A stretch of 64,000 nucleotides of DNA, taken from assembly GCA_027886175.1 (NCBI GenBank), contig JAJNNQ010000011.1, positions 3,162,001 to 3,226,000 on the forward strand, given 5' to 3'. The DNA comes from Phylloscopus collybita (Eukaryota; Chordata; Aves; Passeriformes; Phylloscopidae). Made by a program: the position numbers and the translations under genes. The notes under the pieces are model-generated. The model saw only the letters and a list, made by a program, of their open reading frames with translations, was not told the origin of the DNA and made no database searches. This document shows positions 33,520 through 45,048 of this stretch, piece by piece. The stretch's first letter is position 1. Every line of letters starts with the position of its first letter.

Positions 33520-33922
33520 TCAAGCTAAAGCAATCATAAATATGTGCCCAGTCTGCCAGCTGGGGCAACCTTCTGTATCCACAGGAGCAGTCAACCCATG
33601 AGGATTGCAGAGCTTGCAGTTATAGCAAATACCCATCTTTTGAGAAATACAAAATACCCATCTGTCAGTGGATATATTCTTAAGTGCAGTTTTACATTGG
33701 TACACACAGGGAAAATGAAAAGAAAATCCTTCAGTTTTGTTCAGAAATCCAGGAACAGGACAAACTGAAGGTGCACTTTCTCTAATAACCTGGGACAAAG
33801 GGCTTGCTTGTGTTTCTGCAGGTACAGGACCCAGGTGGATTCCAGTGAAGGACGTGAAGCCATATCAAGCACAGAAACACTCTGACAACCCCAAGAACAG
33901 AGAAGCAAGCACGCAGACGTGA
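33520..33922 (+). pseudogene. pol: ERVK integrase C-terminal remnant
   Basis: Fragments of the integrase zinc-binding end (MCPVCQLGQPSVSTGAVNP) and of the C-terminal DNA-binding end (FRNPGTGQTEGALSLITWDK, then GPRWIPVKDVKPYQAQ) survive in different frames. The catalytic core between them is missing or unrecognisable. Confidence 0.65.
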
Positions 33923-33943
33923 GCTGCACAGAGACTGTAGCTG

Positions 33944-35361
33944 GTGGCAGACATCTTCTGTCCCACGTGCAGGAACTGTGAACCTTGGGTTTTGTGTCAA
34001 TGTAAGAAGTGTGGGAATCATTGGTATCGTGGAGCTCTATTGGCACAAGCGTGGTGTACATCGTGTTATGATTTAGAACCCCAAACAAAGCACAAAGCCA
34101 TTGAATTTTTAGTTGCAGTGGGTCATGAAGAAGAAAACAGCCCCTGTCTTCCAACTCTTAGGGAGAAATGTAAAAGAGAATTTTTGAGAGATTCAAATTT
34201 GCAGAGTTGAGTGCAAACAAAATAATTTAGTTGCTTATATTTGGCCAGTCCCAGAAGAAATTTGTGAAAAAACAAAAAAGGAATGTGCTGAAAGATTTGC
34301 TTGGAAATTAAGAGTGAAAAAGAAAGTGCCTCAAGTAAAAAAAATAATCAAAGGGGAAGCCTGAAGTTAGATCAGGTATCATGTTTATATCTTAATTTGT
34401 TTGCCTTCAGCAATACAACCTTACCTGTCAATCAACTAAAGACCAATGTTTGGGGATCAGTAGTGTTGTAGAATTCCTTTGTTAGATGATAGTTTAAGGG
34501 AAATAAGGGGTTCAATCAAATGTTATGCTTTTGCTTTTTTGCTTGATTGCTTTCAGTAATTTGCTTGCTTTTAGTAGTGCAAATTTACCAGTTAGTCAAC
34601 CAGAAAAAATGTCCAGGTGGCTTTAGCCATCAGGTTTGGATACCGTGTGTCTGTCCAATACAAACCCAGAAAGGCTGTTTTCCACCTGTTTAGTGGGTGT
34701 GCCAGTGGATGCTTGGCCAGTCCCAGAAGAAATTGACAGAACCATTCAAGGTACCCTCATGGGATCATCCACATGGAATCTTTGGTCCTCAGTAGATGCA
34801 TGGGACTGGTGGGTTCCTCACCTTCCCAAGGCACCTCATGAACCTGAAGAATTGGACATCTTTGGTTCTGTAAACATGGGGGTTTTTTCATGCCAAATTT
34901 ACCTATACAGGGAAAGATCAATTTTTGGTTAAGGATGTTTCTCCCTACCACTCTATATACAAAAATCTAATTAATTAGAGTAATCATACTTCTTTAATTC
35001 AATCTGCATTTAATGATTTCTCTTACTAGCACATGGACACGGGTGTGCAGATTTTGAAAGGAGGTGTTGTATGAATTTATCTGATAACTCAGAATCTATT
35101 CATATTCATACACGACAACTTAAGAAGGGTGTGTCAAAATTTAGACTTGATGATGGGATTTGGATAGATAGTCTATTAGACAGGTGGAATTTAACATCAT
35201 GGATGAAAGAGCTTTTAAGAATGGGTCTATACATTTTAATCATCATAATAGTTGTGCTGACAATGGTGCCTTGTTTGCTCCAATGCATTCAACAAATGAT
35301 CAATAAAGCAGCCGAGGGAGTCCATATGGCTGAAAGAAAGGGGGGTGATGTTGCAGTATAA
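33944..35361 (+). pseudogene. env: ERVK env remnant
   Basis: 33944-34210 is a Cys-rich open frame (FCPTCRNCEPW, CQCKKCGNHW). 34636-34932 resembles a surface-subunit segment (STCLVGVPVDAWPVPEE, then APHEPEELDIFGS). 35071-35361 gives the end of a transmembrane subunit: a CCMNLSDNSESIH-like start, then SWMKELLRMGLYILIIIIVV as a membrane span and a short tail. Stops and gaps between the blocks show it is dead. Confidence 0.65.
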
Positions 35362-35402
35362 ATCCCCCTGGGCCAAATCCACACAGGCCCAGGAGTGCCC
35401 AG

Positions 35403-36045
35403 TGTCCTAGGGTGACTTTATGATGCTTGTATCCCCAATTGTCTGTTCTGTTTGTGCTGGATATTCAGTTCTGTACCTTTCAAATGGCTCTGGGAGCAAA
35501 GGGGGAGAAAGAAGCAGCAGCAGTTTGTGTTGAGAACAAACTGCCTGACTGCCACACGTCCTTGCTGCGGCGTTGGTCTGAGGCCCGGACAGCGCTGGGA
35601 CAGAGATCTCCTGTGCTCTGAGTCAGTTTGAGCTGCCTGAGGCAGAGATGTTCCCTGGAATGTTGTTTTTTTTTTCCTTTTTCCTTGGGGCTGTTTAAAT
35701 CTTCTCTGGACTGACAAATGCAGAGGAGCAGTGAGGGCTGGCACCTGCGGGGCCTGGAGCTCCGGAGGGAGCGGGGCTGGTGAGAGATGAGTGAGCTGAG
35801 CTACACCCAGGCCAAGGACTGCCTCAGTTTGCCATCTCTCTTTGGAGTGGAGAGAGGTTTTATTGTTTCATATTATTCATTTTTTTGTGCTTGTGGGCAG
35901 TTTGTTTGTTAAATAGATAGTTTTTTCCACTTTCCTCTGAGGAAGTTCACTTCCCAGAACAGCTGGGGAAGGGGTTGTTTGGGTTTTGCTTCCCAGAGGA
36001 ACCCCCTTTGGAGGTTTCCTCCCAAATTTGCACTAAACCAGGACA
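35403..36045 (+). mobile_element. solo LTR, ERVL-type (TGTCCTAG...)
   Basis: Starts TGTCCTAGGGTGAC and ends CTAAACCAGGACA, 643 bp, same family as 16661-17336. The flanks (GCCCAG and CTGGGA) show no direct duplication. Confidence 0.7.
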
Positions 36046-36449
36046 CTGGGAGCCCTGAAACCTCCCTGGCGCCTCACCTGGGACATCTGGGAAACCCCAA
36101 ATCCTTGGGAATTCTCACCTGGGACCCCTGAAATCCTTAGGGAGCCTCACCTGGGAGCCCCCCGCCATCTTGTCCACCTTGCCCTCCCTGTGCAGTGTCC
36201 CCCAGATGTCCTCAAACCTCATCTAGAACCCCCAAACCTCACCTGGAACCCCTAAATCTCACCTGAGACCACCCCAAACTCTTCCAGGACACCCTGAAAC
36301 CCTCCCAGGTCCCCCTAAAGACCCCTCGGGATCCCCAAAACCTCATCCAGGACCCCCTACTCCCCCCCAAACCTCACCTAAGAGCCCCCCCAAACTCCAC
36401 CTGGGAGCCCCAAACCCTCCCCCACCCCGCTGACCCCCCTTCCCTGTAG
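36046..36449 (+). repeat. degenerate CCTCACCTGGGACCCC-type repeat
   Basis: Irregular repeats of CTCACCTGGGA(C/G)CCCC and CCCCAAA(A/T)CCTCA units leading to the acceptor at 36449. No gene is seen. Confidence 0.45.
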
Positions 36450-36838
36450 ACAGGTGTCCCCCCCTTCCCTCCCTGCCAAGGTGGCCCCGGCGGTCACCGT
36501 GTGGCACTGCGCCCTGGTTGCCCTGGTGGCCCTGGCCGAGGCCTTGGGGACACTGGGCAGCGTCCCCGCGGCGCTGGCCCGGGCCAAGGCTGCACTGGGC
36601 AGGGCCTGGGTGGCCCTGAGGGGGCTGGAGGTGGCCTGAGAGGCCGCGGTGACCCCGGCAGAGCCCCTGGGGACCCTCGGGGATGAGGACCCAGAGCAGT
36701 TGTGGCAGCTCGGGGCTGTGGCTGAGGCGGCGGCAGCGGAGCTGGAGCATGAGGAGCGCCCGGCATGGCAGTGCCAGCGCTGCCTGTGGGCCGGGCACGG
36801 GCTGGGCATGGGGCTGATGGTGCTGTGTGCGGGCACGT
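36450..36838 (+). pseudogene. Ala/Leu-rich helical exon of an unidentified bird family, broken by TGA
   Basis: After an acceptor (TCCCTGTAG) the frame reads KVAPAVTVWHCALVALVALA, AEALGTLGSVPAALARAKAA and then hits TGA at 36637. The frame continues EAAVTPAEPLGTLGDEDPEQ and AAAAELEHEERPAWQCQR up to a donor-like CACGT/GTGAGT. The TGA sits where CGA would keep the frame, consistent with CpG decay. Its composition resembles the F1-F3 proteins next door and it may be an exon of a related gene. No function is known. Confidence 0.45.
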
Positions 36839-37690
36839 GTGAGTAAAAACCAGTATAGACCAGTATGGACCAGCATAGAGCAGTACAGACCAGTACAGAC
36901 CAATATATACCAGTATAGACCAGTTTAGATGAGCTGGGCTCTGGGCTGGGCACGGGCTGGCCATGGGGCTGGTGGTGCTGTGTGCGGCCGTGTGTGAGTA
37001 AAAACCAGTATAGACCAGTATGGACCAGTATAGAGCAGTACAGACCAGTACGGACCAGTACAGACCAGTTTGGATGAGTTGGGCTCTGGGCCAGGCACGG
37101 GCTGCCAATGGGGCTGATGGTGCTGTGTGCGGCCGTGTGTGAGTAAAAACCGGTGTGGACCAGTATGGACCAGTACGGACCAGTACAGAGCAGTATAAAC
37201 CAGTTCAGACCAGTATAGACCAGTATGAATATCTACAGACCAGTAGAGACTTCCCCCTGCCCGGACCAGTTTAGACCAGTAGGGACCGTATAAACCAATA
37301 GAGACCAGTATGAGCTGCTGTAGAGCAGTAAGGACCAGTACGAACCAGTATAGAGGAAGAGGGACCAGTTCAGACCAGTATGAGTTTCTACAGACCAGGT
37401 GGGACTTTCTTCTGCCCTGACCAGTATGGACTACTATGAACCAGTACAGACCAGTATAAACCAATTCAGACCAGTACAGACCAGTATAAGCCAGTTACCT
37501 ATGGACCAGTATGGATATCTACAGACCTACAGAGACTTTCCCCTGCCCTGCCCAGGATGAACCAGTGCAGACCAGCATAAACCAGTATAGAGCAGCATGG
37601 GGCAGCAGGGAACCAGTACAGACCAGTTCAGACCAGTACAGACCAGTACAGACCAGTACAGACCAATACAGACCAGTTCAGACCAGTTCA
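36780..37690 (+). repeat. CCAGTATAGA 10-bp minisatellite within duplicated exon-end units
   Basis: Arrays of the 10-mer (A)CCAGTATAG(A), with CCAGTACAGA and CCAGTTCAGA variants, run at 36847-36930, 37002-37075 and 37149-37690. The first three blocks are preceded by copies of GGGCTGGTGGTGCTGTGTGC and GTGTGAGTAAAAACC (about 36810, 36967, 37110), so the exon end with its splice donor has been duplicated together with the array. Confidence 0.85.
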
Positions 37691-37739
37691 GAATGTCCAC
37701 TGCCCCAGTGGATGTCCCCTACCCAGGATGAGGACACAG

Positions 37740-38180
37740 GAACAGGACTGGGGACACTGGGCTGATGGCATGGGTGGCACTGGGGACACTGGGGTGACCC
37801 TGGGATGGCTCACTGGGGTGGTGGCACTGGCAGAGTGACAGTGGGGGTGGGGACACTGGGGTGAAACTGGGGACACCAGGCTGGTGACATTGCTGTGGTG
37901 ACAATGGGGCGGTGGCACTGAGATGGGGACTTTGATCTGGGCACAATGGGGTGGGGACACTGGCACCCGTGATAAGATAACAGTGACAGAAACCAGAGCC
38001 CTGGAGAAGAATTTATTGATTTCCCAGGGATTGTGGAACAACAGGGTGGGAGCAGGAGAAGAAATAAAATAAATGGATCTGATCTACGGGATGTCCTGCA
38101 GACAAGTCAGAGGTTAAAACCAAACAAGAGAGTTCCTGGAACATCCAAAGCTCACAGGAATGTTGGAATGATGCCCGAAC
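37740..38180 (+). repeat. GGGGACACTGG repeat and duplicated upstream block of F1
   Basis: 37740-37970 is a degenerate GGGGACACTGGGGTG array. 37975-38160 (starting GATAACAGTGACAGAAACCA and including GAAATAAAATAAATGG) is homologous to the reverse complement of 55977-56160 upstream of F2, so it is part of the inverted duplication. It might hold the 3' end of another transcript. Confidence 0.65.
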
Positions 38181-38718
38181 TCACGGATGTGTGTGTGCCC
38201 CAGCAATGGAGCCGTGCACAGAGAACATTGTTCTAAAACACCCCAGCCCTGGATATTGTCCCTTCTCCATCCCTGGTTAAACTTGTAACAATTCCAAAGA
38301 GTGAGCTTTGTTTTTCATCCCTGGCTGTGATCTGGGGGCCGGGGGGGTCCCGGGCAGCCCCCGCCACCCCCGATCACGGCCCCGCTGCTGAGCACTGACC
38401 CCGCCCCGGGGGGCACCGGGACCCCCCAAAATCCACACCCGCAGCCCCTGCAGTGGAGCTGGGGCCTGGAGAGGCTCCTGGAACAGAGGCCCTTGTGCCC
38501 TGTGCCCGTCCCCTCCCTGGCTCTAGGGCGGTGCCGTGCCTGCACACTCTGCCTGTCCCCTGTCCCTGTCCCTGTCCTCTGTCCCTGTCCCTGTCCCCCC
38601 CTTGCTGTCACCCCGGCTGTGGCAGCGGCGGGCGCGGGGGCTGAGGGGCCGCACCCGGACCCGTCTGTTCCTCGAGTGTCACCCGGGCTCGACCTCCCCC
38701 GGAGTGTCCCCAGCGGCC

Positions 38719-40051
38719 ATGGAGCCTCGAGAGGTGCGACAATCCCGGCGCGGGGTGGGGGAGGGGACGGGGAGGAGGGACAGAGGGGACACGGGGTCGG
38801 CAGGAGGGGACAGGGGTCCCAAAGGGGACAGGAGGGTGTGGCGAGAAGAGAGGAGGTGACAGAGGGGTGGAGGGCACCGAGGGTGGCAGAGGGGACAGAG
38901 AGGGTGGCAGAGGGTGGCACAGGGGACGATGGAGGTGGCAGAGGAGTGGGGGACAGCAGGAGGTGGCAGGGGCGTGGCAGAGGGCACAGGGGCTCGCAAA
39001 GGGGACAGAAGGGTGTGGCAGGAAGGGAGGAGGTGACAGAGGGGTGGAGGGGACTGAGGGTGGCAGAGGGGACATTGGGGTGTGGCAGGGGGTGGCAGAC
39101 AGGACAAGGAGGTGGCAGATGGGACATAGTGGGTGGCAGAGGGGAGAGCAGGGGGTGGCAGAGGGGACGAAGAGGAGAGAAAGTGTCAGTGGGGACAGCT
39201 GAGCTCTGCAGGGAGGGGACAAAGGGCATCCCTGGAGGGGCCAGGGGCCACCCCAGGAGGCCACAAATGCCACAAGGTCCTCATCACCTCCCCTGTCCCC
39301 TCCCCAGGTGCTGGAGGCACTGGTGGACGTGGTGGCCACCCTGGGCGAGCTGGCAGCCACCGTGACCGGGCCACATGGGGACCTGCTGCGGGCTGTGTCC
39401 CCAAGGTCCCTGCGCGCAGCCCTGAGGAAATTCACCTGGACCCTCCGTTGCAGCCTGTGCCACTGCAGTGACACCTCCCTGGGCCAGCGCGATGTCACCT
39501 CCCTACACCAGGTCCTGGCCAACCTCGAGGCCAACCCGGGGGCCACCTGGGCCCATGATGGAATGAGAGCCGCGGTCAGAGCCGAACGAGACTCGGTGGC
39601 CGCGCTCAGGGAGAGCTGGGACCGGCTGGCCGGGGAGGCCACCGAGCTCCAGGAGCTCTGGGAGGGCGCAGACACCAGGGGTGTGCAGCGGCCAGAGGTG
39701 GCCCTGGAGCTGCTGGGGCGCTTGGAGGCCTCGTGTGACAAAGCCAGCCTGCTCCCCTGGGAGCTGCTGGGCCGGCTCGGGGACATCCAGGCCGCCCTGG
39801 AGAGGAGAAGGGAGGTGACTCGCGATGTCCTCTGGGAGTTAAGATCCGCGGTGACCAAGGCCACTCTGCTGTGTGAGGCCAGCGCCCGCCTGGCCACGTG
39901 TCACCTGCTGGGGACACTTGGGGACATCCGCACCCTCCTCTCCAGTCCCTCTGCTGGCTCCGGTGGCCCTGGTGGCCCCGCTCACCATGCGGTGTCCAAG
40001 CGGTGCCAAAGAGCCATTGAGGACATCCCAAGGCTGCTGCGGGGACAATGA
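38719..40051 (+). CDS. F1: unrecognised two-exon helical protein
   Basis: Unknown family; three copies lie in this window (with F2 and F3). Exon 1 codes only MEPRE (38719-38733), with GT at 38734. Exon 2 runs 39308-40051 after a polypyrimidine tract and CCCCAG, joining in phase 0 for about 252 residues. Conserved blocks: ALVDVVATLGELAATVTG, a PRSLRAAL stretch, NPGATWAHD, RAERDSVAALRESWDRL, VALELLGRLEASCDKASLLP, GRLGDIQAALE, LLGTLGDIRTLL and AIEDIPRLLRGQ at the end. It is Leu/Ala/Arg-rich and probably all-helical. No signal peptide or membrane segment is seen. F1 lacks the Ala/Thr-rich insert present in F2 and F3. The GC-rich region before the ATG is nearly identical to that of F2. Passerine genomes contain uncharacterised proteins of this style (from memory, not checked). 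The gene model is inferred from frame conservation across copies. Confidence 0.6.
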
Positions 40052-40260
40052 TGTCACCGCTGTGACATCATTGGGGTGATGACATCATCGGGAACATCGC
40101 TGGTGTCACTTGTCCCCTCCCCTCTCCCTGCACGGTGTTTGAGACAAATTTGGGGAACTTTCAGGAAATTTTCATTGAAACTGTTCCAAATCCTGATGGG
40201 AATTCCTGGGGTGACGTCACTGGGGACACGTGGTGTGATAAACAGCTATGATAAATAGGT
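40052..40260 (+). other. conserved 3' flank of F1
   Basis: Homologous to the 3' flanks of F2 (53444-53330, minus) and F3 (56821-56600, minus). Shared words include GAGACAAATTTGGG and GATGGGAATTCCTGGGGTGA. It ends in AT-rich DNA. Probably 3' UTR. Confidence 0.6.
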
Positions 40261-41488
40261 ATGCTGACAAAATTGAAATGTTAATCAATATTTTAAAATA
40301 AAATTGTAATTAAAAGTACAGTGTTAAAGAGAAGAGGGAAGGGGTCCCTCCTTTCTCCTGCAGATGTTCATGAGAGAGTAGAATACAGGAAGAAACTAAA
40401 GATAAGACGAGCTAAATTTATCCATAAAACAGGGAAAGTTGGTGAAACTCCAGGAAAATTGTTAATTATATGAGATTTATTGTCTTAATGTTCAAACCTG
40501 GCATTTGCTTACATAATACAAGCTTAATATACATGTGTAATAAGAGAGGTTATTCAGAGGACAACAGGAAGACTGTGAGCCTTCATCCCAAAGAGCACCC
40601 AAAGAAGACAGAAGAGCCCCTGGCAACAAGTGAAGCATGTGCCATGAAGTGCAGTGATGTAGATTTTTAAAACTGGAAATAGGAGGAAGCTCACAGGAAA
40701 CATTGATGGATCTGTATCAGCAGACAGTAGATCAGTGTAGTTTGAATTACTCTGTTTTGTGCCTGAGGTGGGGTGAGAAGCCCTCCCCGTACCCGGATCA
40801 GTTTTGCTTCTGCCTTGTCAGAACCTTAACCAGATTTAAATCATCACTGCCAAATTTTTGTATAGGCTTAATTTTATATTAGATGGTTATTAAAATTGCT
40901 ACTAAATTTTGTATTTGTTGTTTATTTTATTCACATTTATAACACTTCCATGCCTTACTTAGGGGATTTTTTAAAAATCTCCTCTTTATAATAATCCCAT
41001 GGTCTCTGTCCACCTTGCCCGCAGACACACCTGCTGTTTGAATGACACCAATCACAACTTGATTTCTTTAAATTCCTTCCTCCTTCTTGTTTAATTTATT
41101 GATTTGTGTCACACTTCAAACCTGGCTAAAGTTTGTGAGATCTGAGCTTCTTTTTTGTCTTTCCTCAATTTCATTATTTTGGGTATTTTGGAGGTTTTCC
41201 CAAAATGACTTAATTCTTTTGCAGCCAGTTCGGAGCCTACAGGCATTGCTGCAACTTGCATTGCCTTCAATTACAGAGTGAATGAGCTTAATAAAGCATG
41301 GAACTAGGCAAGGTAAAAACGGTAACCCCGTTAAGGAACATAATGTTATAAATCCCACTTTCTTCCAGCCAGCCCCTCCCCCAAACCACTGCTCCTACTA
41401 GGAATCCTGAAGGATAGAATTCCATTTCTGAACAGGCACACATCCTGCTACTCTTTTCATATCTTCTACTATTTGTGAAAGAGCTTCC
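40261..41488. other. AT-rich intergenic DNA
   Basis: No gene or clear repeat is recognised. Short frames only (under 90 codons). The right end meets the LTR starting at 41489. Confidence 0.4.
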
Positions 41489-42437
41489 TGACGCGATGCC
41501 GGTGTCCTTCAGCCCAGCCAGCTCCCGGCACCGGCGCCAGGAGTGTGTTGCCATGCTTCGTGCCTACCAGGTTTTGGTTTTGGGAAATTCTGTTCCCAGG
41601 CATGGAATTTGTACACAAGGCCACACAATGTAAACTACCGAGTGTTCCCACATCTGTTCCCAGAGGAGGAACTTCGGTGATGGTCTCTGGAACGGACCAA
41701 TGGCTCCCAAAGGTCCCACCTCTAAGGTGGGCACATCTGAGAAAGTACAAAAGGAGTCAGAAAAAATAAACCGGGGTCCCTTGCTTGCGAGGGGCCACGC
41801 AGCCTCTGAAATCACTCCTGCCTCGTTCATTCTGCCTCACAGCGACAGGAGTGGGCTGCCCCCAGAAAGCCAGGCAATCCAGGGTGCAGCTGCAGGGCAC
41901 AGCTGCTCTATAGCACAGGTGGCACGCGTCCAGGGCAGGGACAAGGGACAGGGAGAGGCCTTCTGTGGGATTGCCAAAGGTGTTTATTGCCCAGAGGGTC
42001 AGGGACAGAAAAAGGCACAGAACCTGGGCTTGCAGGGGCTTATAAGTGGGGGAGGTCTGGGGAGAGGATACAATTTCCAACCAATGAGGGTGACATGGGG
42101 GAGGAACATAAGGCGGGGAGTACAATGCACAGAGCAATGAAAGAACATAAGGGGAGGGAACAGTTTAAACCAACCACTGGGGCGTCGAAGGTTGGGGGAT
42201 TGACAGGGAAGGGTCTGGAAGAAGGGGCAGGGTGAGGGAAGGATTGACAATTCTGTAGGTGGAGGGAAGGGCAGGTCTAGGGAAGACAGACAACCAGGGC
42301 AGATCTAACAATACAGGGGAAAGGAACAATCCATTAGGGATAAAATACACTGTAACAATACAAAATATGGGTGGTGTATAAAACTGACCATGAAAACTGA
42401 GCTGCAATTGGAAACACAATAAAAACAGACCACAACA
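41489..42437 (-). mobile_element. LTR of family X, interrupted by another LTR
   Basis: The minus strand starts TGTTGTGGTCTG and ends CGGCATCGCGTCA. Without the inserted 302-bp LTR and its 6-bp duplication it is about 641 bp, matching the uninterrupted copy at 52199-52842 (644 bp). It has a TATA-like CACTTATAAGCCCC and a GGCAATAAACACC polyadenylation signal on the minus strand. A GAAAGAG heptamer occurs at 41477-41483 and again at 42438-42444, but five bases separate the first from the LTR end. Confidence 0.75.
41546..41847 (+). mobile_element. 302-bp solo LTR with perfect 6-bp TSD, nested in LTR X
   Basis: Starts TGTTGCCATGC and ends CACAGCGACA. Flanked by GGAGTG at 41540-41545 and 41848-41853. 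The uninterrupted sequence is seen in the second LTR X copy, where GGAGTG occurs once (minus strand of about 52787-52792). TACAAAAGG promoter-like box and AATAAACCGG signal are in plus orientation. Short length and 6-bp duplication suit an alpharetrovirus/ERVK-like LTR. Confidence 0.85.
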
Positions 42438-42466
42438 GAAAGAGATTACTGGAACCCTGTAGTTGA

Positions 42467-42679
<213 letters not shown>

Positions 42680-44220
42680 GGGAAGCCCTGCAAGTGCCCT
42701 GAGTGCAGGAAGAGCTTCCTTTGTGCCCTGCTCCAGCTCCATCCTCATGGGAAGATCGGTGTTGGATGATCCCCAGTGATCCCCGTTGGGCAGAGCCTTG
42801 GTGACCCCCATTCCTGGTGATCCCTGTTGGGTGTGGGGAAGGTCTTGGAGAGATTTCTTTCCCTTCTTGTCCCACTGTGATTTGGTTGGTATTAAATTCC
42901 CTCCCTGTTCCCAGGCTGGATCTGTTTTGCCTTTGCCGGTGCTCAGGGTGGGATTGCTCCTGGTCCTTCTCTTGACTCCTGGGCCTTTCCTTCTATTTCC
43001 TGTCCCTGTGCAGTTGCAGAGGGCAGGGGCAGAGTGGTTTTGGTGGCTCCTGGCATCCAGGCAGGGCCAGCCAGCCCCGGGGTTCCTGAGGGTCTTGTGG
43101 GCATCCCCCATTTGCGGGACATCCCCGCTGGAGGAGGGTGTCCCCCCGTGGTGCAGCCCCAGCCCTCAGGCAGCGCTCAGCCAAGCACAGAACACCCTCA
43201 GCTGGGGCCTCATTTTTTGTGCACCCCTGAGCCCCTGGAAATCTCCATCCCAATTTTGGGTTAACCTGAGCTCCTGTCTATCTGGGAGCCCATTTTTGGA
43301 CCTGTGTTGGGATTGCAGGGCCTGGTCTTGGTAGCAGGGGGTTTCAGGGCTGGCTTTTGAGAGAAGCTGCCAGAAGCTTCCTCTGTGTCCAGCAGAGCCA
43401 ATCCGTGGTGCCTCCAAAGATCTGAGGTGCCGCATGCTGAGATCCACGGGGGTGCAGAGATCCCCCAGAGCCCCTGGAGGAGCCCATGGCAGAGCAGGGG
43501 AATGCCTGACAGGAGGCTGTGACCCCGGGGGACACCTGCGGACAGAGGGGCCCCCACTGGAGCAGCCTGTCCTTGAAGGACGGAGCCTATGGCAGAGTGA
43601 CCCAGGCTGCAGCAGTTTGAGGGGGGCTGTTCCCCATGGGATGGGCTGAGCTTGAAGGAGTTCCTGGAGAACTCTGCTGTGGGAGGGAGCCCAGGGTGCA
43701 GCAGGGGAACAGCTCCTGTCCCTGAGCAGCCGGAAAAGCCCCGGGGCACGAACTGACCATGGCCCCATTCCCTGTCTCCCTGCTCTGCCGGGGGAGGAGG
43801 TGGAGCTGGAAGGAGGGAGGCGTCAGGGGAGCCTGATTTTAAGGGTCTTCATTTACTTCTCATTGTCGAGCTCTGAAATTTTGGAGTTTTCTGCCAGAAA
43901 TCTCTCCCCTCTTCCACTCATCGACAGGAGATTGGGGCAGTTTTCCCTTTTTCGGGGAAATCAAAGTGACGAACTGATGCTCCTAATTAGGGGTAGGAGA
44001 AGTGAGGCTCGAGGGCCTCCCTCTGAGTCGGAGGCACCCAGCAGGCAGGGCTGGGCAAGGCGGTGCGGGAGGTGCGGAGAACTTTGTTTGTGTTTTCAGC
44101 TCCATCCCGCCTCGGGCCCGGGCCCGTCCCAGGGCTGTTCCTCATCTGCGGCTTTGCCCTCAGACAGCCCGGGGGCGGGGCCTGAGAGCGCGGGGCGGGG
44201 CTGGGCCGTGTGCAGAGCCC
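42680..44220. other. 3' flank of the finger remnant, a CR1-like segment and intergenic DNA
   Basis: 42680-42830 matches the 3' flank of the other zinc-finger copies. 43420-43760 has the spaced GGAGCCCATGGCAGAGCAGG / CACTGGAGCAGCCTGTCC pattern that I associate with the 5' part of avian CR1 elements (0.4 confidence, from memory). The words around 43975-44010 (CTCCTAATTAGGGGTAGGAG) recur inverted at 8258-8290. No gene is called. Confidence 0.4.
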
Positions 44221-44224
44221 GCCC

Positions 44225-44389
44225 CTGCCTCGCGGCCATTGGCTGATGGTGCCGTCACTCCTGGCTCTTACTGCGCGCTGATTGGGCAGAGCGGGCAGAA
44301 GGACAGCCCTGGCTTTGCTGAGGCGCCATTTTCGGATCCTCGGTGTGGAGAAGGCGAGGCGGCGGAGCTCGGAGGCGGCCCCGGCGCAG
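44225..44389 (+). promoter_or_regulatory. promoter and first exon of zinc-finger copy B
   Basis: Inverted CCAAT boxes at 44238-44242 and 44281-44285, YY1-like GGCGCCATTTT at 44333, exon end CCGGCGCAG at 44389 and donor GTGGGA, all as in copy A. Retained although the coding part of B is damaged. Confidence 0.6.
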
Positions 44390-45048
44390 GTGGGAGCCGC
44401 GCTGGGTTGTGCCGGGGCTCGGGGCTGGCTGCGGGCGGAGGGGGCGGCAGGGGGCTCTGGCTGTGGCTGGGTTGTGCCGTATCCGTGCCGTGTTCCCCGT
44501 GGCCTGAGGGCGCTGCGGGAGCGGCTGCCCGCGGTCTCCTTCCCGCGGGTGCCTGGGCAGGAGCCGGGGCCGGAGCAGCGCTGGCTCGTCCCGGTTCCTG
44601 TGGGTAGGACGGAGGCGCTGCGCTGTCCCCGGGCCTGAGCGGGAAAATTGGCATCGCCAGAGGTTGTTTCTGTGCCCGAAGGAGCCAGAGGAGTCCTGTA
44701 AAAGTGACTTTATTCATGAACAAAGGGAGAGGCCATGCGGCATTTGCCATGCGGTCTCTGCAATTGTTGTAGTTCGAAGCCTCCTTTTTATCCCGATTTT
44801 CCCTTCTGCATCTCCCTCTCCCTTTGCCCAGTGGCGAAGGTCCTTAGAAAGTTGAAACTTCCCGATTCGCCTGCTGCATGTCCTCGTTAATATGCACCCC
44901 CCTTTTGTATAACATCCGATATTCCTGGCTCTGTTCAGTTTTTCTTCTTCTTCTCCGTGTTCAGGAATTCAGCAGGATCTTGGCTGAGCAGCAGTCTGTG
45001 TCAATGAGTAACATTTTCTGATACTGATGAGTTTCTCGCATTCCTTCC
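44390..45048 (+). other. 5' part of copy B intron
   Basis: Aligns with copy A from 9028, but B carries about 400 extra bases (about 44490-44880) that A lacks before the shared CCTCGTTAATATGCACCCCC word (9142 in A, 44883 in B). Confidence 0.55.

Noticed and set aside
38608..39897. 429-codon minus-strand frame, Pro/Ser/Cys-rich
   Set aside because: Shadow of F1 and its GC-rich intron; no conserved equivalent survives opposite F2 or F3 except through the coding strand.
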